From Argopecten irradians (lineage: Eukaryota; Mollusca; Bivalvia; Pectinida; Pectinidae): a stretch of 64,000 nt of DNA. The stretch lies in assembly GCF_041381155.1 (NCBI RefSeq), contig NC_091134.1, positions 57,691,467-57,755,466 on the forward strand. The letters are read 5' to 3'. Position 1 is the stretch's first letter, and each line of letters begins with the position of its first letter. Below the pieces are notes generated by a model. That model ran no database searches. It had not been told where the DNA came from and worked only from the letters and a program-made list of their open reading frames with translations. Positions 55,889 through 64,000 of the stretch are shown here, in pieces. Both the position numbers and the translations under genes were made by a program.

Positions 55889-57931
55889 TTATTTGCAGAA
55901 GTCGCATGTAAACCTGTACGCCTCGATATCAGCCTCCCGATGGAGATTGATCAAGGTTATATCGGAGCTGCACAGAATATGCCACCACAAACTACATGTA
56001 ACACATGCAACCCATTCAGACACTCTTCCACCGGTCGATTGACAGCCAGGGCAGAAATGTGTATCGGCGTCGGACTCGAAGTCTTCAAGAAACTCCTCCT
56101 CACTATCCGTGTCGAACAGCTTCTTGCACGATCGCTTTAATGCTCTTTTGCTTTGTTCCTTTTCTTCTCTAATTCGTTTTCGTTCCTCTGCACGTTCTTG
56201 CTTAGCTTTTCTTTCTTCTTCCTTTTTTTGCTTGTTTTCAATTCTCTTTTCAGCCCTTTCTTTCTTTTTGCGTTCCTCCTCAATTTTCTCTTCCTCTTTC
56301 TGCTTGAACATTTCAAGTGCCTCATGTCCGGATAAAGCCTTTGGCAGTTTTTTCCGCTTTGACTTGTTTTTTCCTGTTTTAATTTCTGGAATCACAAGCG
56401 TTTGGAACGCTGCAGATACGGCATGCTCATTGCGTGTCATATTCCCAACGACGGCTGAAACATGCACATCTGCAATAACACGTTGAACAATAACGTTCTC
56501 TTTGTCACAGTCCTTGTCGTTTGTGGTTTCTGCAATATCACGTTGAACAATAACGTTCTCTTTGTCACAGTCCTTGTCGTTTGTGGTTGAGTGTTTTGCC
56601 TGACAAGACAAGGCAACAGCGTTAGGCCTATCATCACTCAAATTGATGTCATTGGCACCTGTATCCCCGTCATCAGTTTCTTCTGCTTCTCTTTCTTTGG
56701 TTTCTAATTTTTCTTTGGAGATAAGTTTGCAAGGACCCAATTTGCTTTGGTCTATGCCTTCTGGTGTTAAAGGAAATAATCCTGAACGCTTAAACGCATG
56801 GGCGGCGTTAGAAAGTGTGGCACATGTCTCCCAAGATTGCTTAAAGACTTTTGGGAAGTCATACTTTGTGAAAGCCTTTCCAAGATTATCCATTTGCCAT
56901 TGCTTGACATTTCCTCTCCATGCTGATTTCATTGGTGAGAAAAAGCCGACGTCACACGCCTGCATTACATGGGTAGCGTTTGGCAAAAGGCAGTACAGAA
57001 TAATATGATTTTCAGCACAAAATCTGGCTGCTTCCGCCGTCATATGAGTACTGTGGCCGTCCACAAACAGAATCACAGGCTTTTCAATGGTCTTTTCCTC
57101 AACGAAACTGTTGAACACGGCCAGAAAGCTCAGGAAAAGTTCCCTGTCCATCCATCCATTTTCAGAGTGAGCATATATTGCTTCGGGAAACTCTTTTATC
57201 CCCGTATCTCTAAATCGTTGTCCCGGGTATACAATTAACGGAGCGACGTAATCCCCGAGAGCATTGAAACAAGCCATAACAGTAATTTGTTGTTTGCTGT
57301 TAGACACGACTTGGTAAACATGTTTTGCGCCTGTTTGAGATAAAACCTTGCCCGACTTCATGCATAAAGGAAAACCGGACTCGTCGGCGTTGAATAACCG
57401 TCTTGGGTTCTTAATAAGAAGTTCCCAGTTTTGAATTTCTTTTTCCAAAAAGGCAAAAAGGCCATCATACCACGCCTGTACCATTGGCATTGAAATTGCA
57501 GCGCGCTCGTGTCCAAGTGCCTGTGGAATTCTTTCCGACAGCTCGGAGTGGCGTTTCATGAATGCCGTGTACCAGTCATACCCAGGCAAGTTGTCTTTGA
57601 ATGGTGTTTTCCTTCCATCCAGATCCATAATTCGTTTAACCTCAAAGCACAGTTCTTTCCTGGTTATAGGATACCCTATTTCCGCCATGAGGTTGGCGTA
57701 ATTTACCAGAGTGCTCTCTTCTGCCATCGTTAACACAGGCTTCGGGCCAGGTTTTATTGGTTCCAAAGGGACCCTGTTTGCCAGCTTGTCTAGAAGGGTT
57801 GTTTTAGGAACAGAGTATGTCCTAGATGCCATTGATTTCCCCATCCCGTTTCTTACAGCTTCAATTGCTAAGGCCATATTTTCAGGCGAGTATTGAACCC
57901 GTTTCTTCTTCACAGAGAGTTGAGATGCCAT
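55889..57931 (-). CDS. Pogo-family DDE transposase with C-terminal PHD-like finger (680 aa)
   Basis: It should excise and reinsert the surrounding transposon in the nucleus. The start is taken at the ATG at 57931 (MASQLSVKKKRVQYSPEN), which sits two bases after a strong acceptor (CTCTTTCTCTTAG), implying a 5' UTR intron; the frame is open 28 codons further up but that part is not transposase-like. Residues about 10-60 form a Psq-type helix-turn-helix and about 65-135 a CENP-B-type DNA-binding domain. The catalytic core shows D183 (FNADESGF), D291 (LFVDGHSTH) and D327 (MQACDVGFF). A highly charged lysine/glutamate coiled-coil segment lies at about 530-610. The last 50 residues (CPGCQ...WVACVTCSLWWHILC...CDFC) are a PHD-like finger. 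A 20-residue duplication (TTNDKDCDKENVIVQR twice) lies near 460-500. No stop or frameshift is seen, so the gene may be functional or recently so. Confidence 0.93.
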   Translation of the reverse strand: MASQLSVKKKRVQYSPENMALAIEAVRNGMGKSMASRTYSVPKTTLLDKLANRVPLEPIKPGPKPVLTMAEESTLVNYANLMAEIGYPITRKELCFEVKRIMDLDGRKTPFKDNLPGYDWYTAFMKRHSELSERIPQALGHERAAISMPMVQAWYDGLFAFLEKEIQNWELLIKNPRRLFNADESGFPLCMKSGKVLSQTGAKHVYQVVSNSKQQITVMACFNALGDYVAPLIVYPGQRFRDTGIKEFPEAIYAHSENGWMDRELFLSFLAVFNSFVEEKTIEKPVILFVDGHSTHMTAEAARFCAENHIILYCLLPNATHVMQACDVGFFSPMKSAWRGNVKQWQMDNLGKAFTKYDFPKVFKQSWETCATLSNAAHAFKRSGLFPLTPEGIDQSKLGPCKLISKEKLETKEREAEETDDGDTGANDINLSDDRPNAVALSCQAKHSTTNDKDCDKENVIVQRDIAETTNDKDCDKENVIVQRVIADVHVSAVVGNMTRNEHAVSAAFQTLVIPEIKTGKNKSKRKKLPKALSGHEALEMFKQKEEEKIEEERKKKERAEKRIENKQKKEEERKAKQERAEERKRIREEKEQSKRALKRSCKKLFDTDSEEEFLEDFESDADTHFCPGCQSTGGRVSEWVACVTCSLWWHILCSSDITLINLHREADIEAYRFTCDFCK

Positions 57932-59024
57932 TTCTAAGAGAAAGAGAAAATAAAGTTGAAAAGTAAAATTTAAACTAAAACGTTGAATATTTTTATCAGT
58001 AAAACACATGCACAAAATCTCTTTGTCTTAATTCGCTCAACACCAGTCAAACTATCCGAACAAATTCACAGATTTAAACATATTTCGTATACTGGTACAT
58101 GTACATGTACATGCAGACATGTCAGAGGTCACCTGTCCGATCACGTGGGTTTCCCCGGGTACTCTTGTTTCCTCGCACAGTAAGACCACTCGCGCTCTTC
58201 CATCCGATCCAAATAGAGTGATTTATTTAAGCTGTGTAGCTTGTTTCGCAATTGTTGTAAAATAAATAGTTTATATTCTACATGCAGACAAAGTTCTTGA
58301 TAAATTATATGTAACCCGAAGGCAAAACAACAGTTTGTTATTATTAAAATTATTTTTGGAACGTTCAGTATCAAATTATTATACTAACTGTACTAAAGGA
58401 AAATTGTAATTAAACGAATATATTCTTTATCTTAAATTTCTATAGCTGTAATTGTTTTCACATATATCAATAAATCAAAGGCCACCTTGTGATGAGCCCC
58501 GTTACAAAAAAAAAGCCTGTTTTTTTTTTAATGTTTTATGTCCTTTACATTAAGGACGTGCCAGTTTGTCGGAAGCCGGAGTATCCAGGGAAAACCACCG
58601 CACAACAAGTCTTTGAAAACGATATTAAGACAAGAAAATATAAATTGATGGGCTAGCATGAGGTTACAACACGGAAAAACGCCCCCTAATGTAATCTATG
58701 TTAACAGTGTTCAACTTGATGTCGCTAGTTATCCGTCTGGTGCAGTGATCGTCAACTACCGTGTCCTTATAAATATAATTTATTAGGTCGATGCTGGGAA
58801 TCATAATTATGACCCGAATTATTAAAAAAATAACATTGTTTAATTAAATGAAAAGGATGGTAATAAGTGTATTATTAAACTGAAGCTAAAATATATACAT
58901 TGTAGTTTACGTCTCTGCAAAATTATCAATCTCAATTCCCATTTTAAAACTAAAAATTTGTTTCGGATTTGTAGTGGACCTCTCCTTGAGAAAAAAAAGG
59001 AAGAAAATTAAAAACAAAATTTAA

Positions 59025-59098
59025 CCGGCGTGATTTGAACCCTCCGTGAGACCTACTAAAACTATTCCCTGCTAACCATTACACCAATGTTCACCGGA
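59025..59098 (-). tRNA. tRNA-like sequence, probably pseudogene or SINE head
   Basis: On the - strand, CCGGTGA...ACGCCGG can pair as an acceptor stem (6 of 7). An A box (TGGTGTAATGGTTAGCA) and a B box (GGTTCAAATC) are correctly spaced over 74 bases. The T stem and anticodon stem do not close, so no isotype is assigned. It lies inside the pogo transposon, upstream of its transposase gene. Confidence 0.3.
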
Positions 59099-59603
59099 TA
59101 CTAACTGTAGTAAATACATTGTAATATATATGTTGCGCAGTACAATCTGTGTCACTAGCCAACGGTCGATAATACACGGAGATTGTGATTTCGTCAGGGT
59201 ATTATCGACCCTTCTATTTTTTGGTATCTGAGCTACCTGCCCATGTTTTCTTTGAATATTTCAACAAATACCTGTCAGTTATCACTGATTGAACACAAAA
59301 TTGAAGCTGTAAACGATAATACAGTTTGAAACAAGCATATTTGATTTTATCTTACCTCTTAAATTCTCCTATAACGGTTCGTTATTTTGAATATTGCGCT
59401 GCAAGTCACTTCGATCAATCGGACCTCATCGTAGTTTCAAGACTCCCAGGAATGTAAGGGAAAAAGCATGATATTCCGAAAGGAATGGTCTACGTGATGA
59501 AAACGATTGAATGACAAGATAACGCTCATTAAGACTTAAATCAAGTTTTAATCAGAAAAATAGTCGATAATACACGGAGGTCGATAATACCCCAGTATGC
59601 TCT

Positions 59604-62367
59604 AGTCCAAAGCGTTAAAGAACAGATAAGGTGTTGTGCCCCATCTTTCTGGTAATTAGTTCATCTATTTTGATCATCAGCATGCATCACAACGTACATG
59701 ATGTAAATATTCTTTTTATAAAATTTGTTTTTTGTAATACGGTAAGATTTAACTATGGAAAGTTTGATTGTGTAACTTGACTACAGTAATTCATACAATA
59801 GTATACAAATGGTGGATCATAGATACTTCCAGGGGGCATTTAATACAAGGGAACTCTTGCAAAAGAAAAGTACACAATTGGTATTTCTGGGTCTAGAAAT
59901 TCCTAATACACAAAACATGTGTTCATTTTACGAAATGAATATCATAATTATATAATAATCTTTCTCAAAGCGATCAATTTGTGGTTAAGAGAGGCTTGGC
60001 TAATTATTACACATTCAAGTGTAATTGACCTGTGTTAATATTGTCCGAGTGCAAAGTCAATAAAAGCAACTCAAGTTCTTCAGGGTGGTGTCCTATGGTC
60101 AATGCTTTTTCTTGTAAGTAACATGCACATTAGAGAATGGTTTGATACTTGCCAAAGAAAATAATACAAAGTATCTAGTATAAAAAATAAGAACCTCAGT
60201 TTCGGTTCATATGGTGTCATACCGCCCTGGTATATTTTAAAATAATGACATCGGGCTACGGTCTGGGTTATTATTTATTCTACCAGGGCGGGATAACAAC
60301 ATATATACATCCTTTTACATGTATATCTGCAGTGCTTTTATCTATATATTCGGTAATTCCTTTGTTATATTCGATACATTTACCATTATGCTCCGTCGTT
60401 TTATCGAGATATTCGATGCCTTTTCCTTTATATTATTTAGCTTAAATTAAACTTTATATTCGGTACAAATTTCTTTAATTCTGTACACACTTCTTTATAT
60501 GATGTGCAACCTTCTTTATATAATGTGCAAACATTTATATGATGAAGATCAAATCCGGCTTATAATATATGCATAATTTTTCGGCTGCTTTCGTCTTAGT
60601 TACAGCACTTTGTATAGTTGTGTAGGATTTTGAAAAGAAAATTATTGCTCTTACCAACGGTAGTAACCGGGTTTTTTTAAAGACTAACTAGAAATATTAT
60701 TTTAAACGATAAAACTACATGTAGGTGGACTAATTTTTGATTGTCTCGGGATCTATCCATCCTTCTCAATACATATCATGTAGATTACGATTTTACCGAT
60801 TTTGGTATTTAAACTCATAAAACGTCTAAAATGGTCTATGCATGACACTGTGGTGGGTCCAAATTATTGGATCGCCATCTACATGTAGACAATTAATCCC
60901 GTGTCTACATTGGATCACCAATATAAGAAAAAAAAATGATTTTGTTTTAATTTTAGATGTGCTACTATTTTGCTATTCATATTATAAAAATGAAAACTAT
61001 TAAGAAACAAACGCTAATTGAATTCTTCGTTTCGGAAAGGTAGTTGGTATTTAAAGCTTTATGAATGTGCCGTGATTTTCATACTCACGAATCAAGAGAT
61101 TTTGGATATTTTATTCACCATCAATCTTTTGAAAATTACATTTACAAGTATGAATATGAACTGAAAATTATTTTGACAGTACATATGCGGTCAGGCTATG
61201 AAGCCTACAATTTCATTTAAATGGACAATTCAGGTTAAAAGCACAATAAAATTTGTACATTTATCGGAAAACCCCCCAGTTCTAATGGAAAATAGATCAG
61301 TCGGTTTTACTGTGATATGCCAGAAAAGCCCATGGTGGCGAAATGCGTGTTGAGTGTTCAAACTCGCTCGCTGTCCGCCATTACACATTGTGGTCGAACA
61401 TTTTGTATGTCGAACCCCATCCCTTGCTCCTAGAGTAATGCTACTTTTGTCTAGAACTGCTCAAATCACTCTGACAATAGTGTGTTTACCTTATTAGGTG
61501 AATTGGTTCTTCTAAAAAATCATTTTATCACCTCCTCAGTGGTTATGCAGTGCATTTGTTTAATGCAGTGCATTTGTTTAACGTGCGTGACGTTGGCTCG
61601 GGTATAGATACAGCGTACATATTTTACCTGCTGAATCGTATTGCTCAACAATTTATAATTACAACGGTATAGATTAAAATATTAAACAATGACGTGGAAT
61701 TTGTCAATATTTTATGTTATATGTTTCATAAGAAATGTAGAACAATACATTTATGCCATATTTTGCTTCTTGGTTATGTAAAAGAATTAGCCCGAGTGAA
61801 TTGTCCCTTTAACATTTTTATAAAGTAATAAGAAATTATAAAGTGATTACTGCAGGTATGCATTTATCTTAACATACATAATGCATACAAGGCATCGTAT
61901 ATAGTTTTCTGACCATTTGAATGATTATCACACCTTAAAACAACCTGATGGTTTTTAATAGTTTCTCGAAGAAAAATTTTCATGCCCAGTTACGGCACAT
62001 ATAACTTAACCAATCAATACATAAAATCGGGTAATTAATAAAACAAAATGTTCCCAGTTGCCATACATCATCTATGATATAGGTACATGTATATATTATC
62101 CGAATAGCGTTTATTGAACTTTGATTCCTAGGCGTGGCAACATTATAAGATTTTTCAAATATCTACATATATATGTAGATCTGCTACCCTGTTGAGATCA
62201 GCCGCTTGATTTTTTACACTTTACCTTATCCTAAACATGTTCCCTAACAGGTTTAGTTGAATTCGGACCAGTTGAGAAGATGATGGAATTGTTATGTTTA
62301 ATGGTGATAGACGACAAATAAAAGTGATGTGGATAGGTCACTTGCCTGAGTGACCACCTTGTTCTTC
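59604..62367. other. Interior of the long-TIR element without recognised gene
   Basis: A MITE-like stem (CATACCGCCCTGGTA and TACCAGGGCGGGATA) lies at about 60216-60295, and an 18-bp exact duplication (GCAGTGCATTTGTTTAA) at about 61547-61581. No transposase or other conserved frame was found. Confidence 0.4.
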
Positions 62368-63274
62368 AGGCTTAATAGTCCGAAGGCCCGTTAATCTGAA
62401 CGTCCGTTAGTCCGAACGACCGTTAGCCCAAAGGCTCTTTAGTCCGAAAGTCTGATAGTCCGATAACCGATATAAATGTACAGACTTTAATTACAAGACT
62501 CAGTAGTAAACTTGCTAAGATATGTGTAACTCTAGATTAATTGACACCATCTTCAGTGACCCACGGATAATTGCACTACACTACGCTACATTTATCACAA
62601 ATGTAGCGTACGTAGGGTCACCGACAAAAAGCTAAATGTGACTAATTTTAAGAATTGTGAAAAAAGCATAATCTTGCAATACATGTACGTAAACGTATCC
62701 GATATGAAAGAGTGTATATGTACACTGCAATTCTGGTTATTAGTTTCCCAGAAATTACCATTATGCGAACCATTTCCATCAATGAAAAAGGGGAGAATAA
62801 ACAAGTTAAAGGAAGAAGAAGGAAACACAAAAATAAGTCGTGAAATACATATTTCATACATGTATGCAGGTTAAAATTGGTGATATATATCATCCATTCA
62901 TGCAGCCATGTTATCCCTAATGCAATCAAATTACGGGGGACAGAAGCTTGACATTAGGCATATGTTTGTAAGATAATTCGTAAATTGTGCATTTATGTGA
63001 CATCTTATAAAATGTAAGATATTTTCTTTCTTTTTATGATTTTTTTTATTTATAATTTTGATGTATTTTTTATCATGCAATGCTCATTGAAGAAATCACA
63101 ACTTGCCGTCCATAAAAGTTTGCAGTTAAATAACTTTAAAGAATTGCCGAAAAATGTATTTATCACAATTTATTGAAAACATGTAAAACTTTCAATTTAC
63201 ATGAAGTAAAACAACTATATAAATTGCAATATTTTCTATTTTTCGGATTAACGGGCCTTCAAACTATTAGGCCT
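62368..63274. mobile_element. 907-bp inverted-repeat element
   Basis: The left end AGGCTTAATAGTCCGAAGGC (then CCGTTAATCTGAA) and the right end are inverted matches over 33 bases with three or four differences. The left end continues with a run of related words (GTCCGTTAGTCCGAACGACC, TTTAGTCCGAAAGTC). A weaker second pair (GGTCACTT at about 62336 and AAGTGACC at about 63285) suggests the true ends may lie further out. Confidence 0.6.
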
Positions 63275-63516
63275 TAGCGGTTGAAGTGACCTTAAAATTA
63301 ACAGATGACGATTACTGCGTACTAATCAGACGGCACGACCAGACCATTATTACACGATTATCATATAATAAACAAATTATTGAAATTCATAGTTCAAAGA
63401 AAAATACTTTGACAGCTCTCGATGAAGAAATTGCTATCAAATATCTTCATCTAGCTACAAACACGTGCACATAATTATTTTCATTAGCAATCCAATATGG
63501 CGAGTGTTATCCATTG

Positions 63517-63873
63517 TTTGCGCATGTGTAACAGGAAGGCGACAAGTCGACAACTCGACAACACGACAAGTCGACAACACGACAAGGCGACAACACGACA
63601 AGTCGACAACTCGACAACACGACAAGTCGACATTTTACCGCGACAACACGAGATTCTGTACGCGCTAATTAGCGTGTTTGAAATGTCGACTTGTCGTGTT
63701 GTCGACTTGTCGTCTTGTCGTGTTGTCGACTTGTCGCGGTTCGAAAACGCGACAAGTCGACATTTTAACTGTTAAATCTCGGGTTGTCGCAGTTTGAGAC
63801 CGCGACAACTCGACAAGGCGACAACACGACAAGGCGACAACACAACAACACGAGATGGCCGTAATCAGCCACC
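63517..63873 (-). repeat. Right terminal inverted repeat of the 9.85-kb element
   Basis: Reverse complement of the left TIR with few substitutions and lacking the 24-base duplication. The reading frames across it (repeats of RQVDNTT-type residues) are artefacts of the simple sequence. Confidence 0.9.
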
Positions 63874-63880
63874 ATACTAT

Positions 63881-64000
63881 ACAGATGCAGTTCACCTACT
63901 GGTGACGTACAATTGAGGTTACATTCTGTGGATTCTATGTTGGAAAACATGCAGAGATCAACAGGATCCCACATGCAGGAGACTGCATTGGCGAGGGAAA
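63881..64000 (+). pseudogene. Continuation of the retrotransposon ORF (gag-like), runs off the window
   Basis: Beyond the right ATACTAT one + strand frame stays open to the window end (about 40 codons; includes DSMLENMQRSTGSHMQE). It is hydrophilic and helix-prone, as in the N-terminal part of a gag protein. Relative to the ATG at 53803 the frame differs by one step, so a small indel separates them. Confidence 0.4.

Larger units (their letters stand above)
55455..59602 (-). mobile_element. Full-length pogo-type DNA transposon (4148 bp)
   Basis: Inverted ends of at least 24 bp (GAGCATACTGGGGTATTATC plus GACC) are flanked by TA on both sides (55453-55454 and 59603-59604), the target used by Tc1-mariner/pogo elements. 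The sub-terminal word GTATTATCGACC recurs inside both ends (55647-55677 on the left; 59164-59212 and 59571 on the right, both orientations), as expected for transposase binding sites. It contains one long intact transposase gene. Confidence 0.93.
54023..63873. mobile_element. 9.85-kb long-TIR transposon with GTCGAC-rich ends and 7-bp target duplication
   Basis: The left TIR (54023-54403, 381 bp) and right TIR (63517-63873, 357 bp) are near-identical inverted copies starting GGTGGCTGATTACGGCCATC and ending internally at CATGCGCAAA. ATACTAT flanks both sides (54016-54022 and 63874-63880), and retrotransposon-like sequence lies outside both. The interior carries nested elements (54798-55273, pogo 55455-59602, 62368-63274) but no transposase that would fit its own ends. 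Long TIRs with a 7-bp duplication recall Galileo/Foldback of the P superfamily. That link is an inference. Confidence 0.75.
51735..64000 (+). mobile_element. LTR retrotransposon, left part, interrupted by later insertions; runs off the window
   Basis: A presumed 5' LTR (51735-53740) is followed at once by a primer-binding site and an ORF that starts as a gag would. A second open segment at 63881-64000 resumes after the insertions. Ty3/gypsy-type organisation is suggested by the tRNA-Leu-type primer site, but no protease, reverse transcriptase or integrase lies within the window, so the clade is not established. The copy is disrupted by at least two insertions (53908-54001 and 54023-63873) and has a frame change, so it is dead. 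Confidence 0.55.

Noticed and set aside
56109..57240. Open frames on the + strand opposite the pogo transposase
   Set aside because: Shadows of the long transposase frame, composed of serine/phenylalanine-rich mirror sequence.

Overview
The window is animal nuclear DNA, most likely from a marine bivalve mollusc. It is AT-rich, its coding sequence is split by GT-AG introns, and it contains RUDI/V-SINE-like SINEs, pearl/Helentron-like repeats ending in ACGG runs, and CR1-like LINE remains. No bacterial gene organisation is present.

Layout. (1) 1-21.7 kb is mostly featureless AT-rich DNA. It holds one convincing TATA-box promoter with a short first exon (about 2.49-2.56 kb), a templated poly(A) tail near 4.05 kb, microsatellites, small tandem duplications, and three weak exon-like stretches with good splice donors on the + strand (13.6, 15.1 and 19.6 kb). 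(2) 21.7-25.06 kb is a decayed CR1-like LINE. (3) 26.0-29.83 kb is a + strand C2H2 zinc-finger gene (four fingers, 451 aa, coding part in one exon) whose 5' intron carries SINEs. (4) 32.02-50.24 kb on the - strand is the complete gene for mitochondrial small-subunit ribosomal protein uS9m (MRPS9). I rebuilt it as 13 exons with consistent phases and 393 residues. Its introns hold at least nine repeats: a 30-bp minisatellite, four pearl/Helentron-like elements, pogo-type MITEs, two foldback repeats and others. MRPS9 and the zinc-finger gene are convergent. (5) From about 51.7 kb to the window end is a nest of transposons. An LTR retrotransposon (left LTR, tRNA-Leu-type primer-binding site, start of gag) is interrupted by a 9.85-kb element at 54023-63873. 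That element has terminal inverted repeats of 381 and 357 bp made almost entirely of GTCGAC/GTCG words and is flanked by a 7-bp duplication (ATACTAT). Inside it sit an apparently intact 4.15-kb pogo transposon with a 680-aa transposase, a foldback repeat that itself hosts a 109-bp MITE with a 9-bp duplication, and a further inverted-repeat element.

The two cellular genes have unrelated roles, mitochondrial translation and nuclear transcription. The most unusual feature is the 9.85-kb long-TIR element and the layered insertions in and around it. Long TIRs plus a 7-bp duplication recall Galileo/Foldback (P superfamily), but no P-type transposase is visible, so its class is open.
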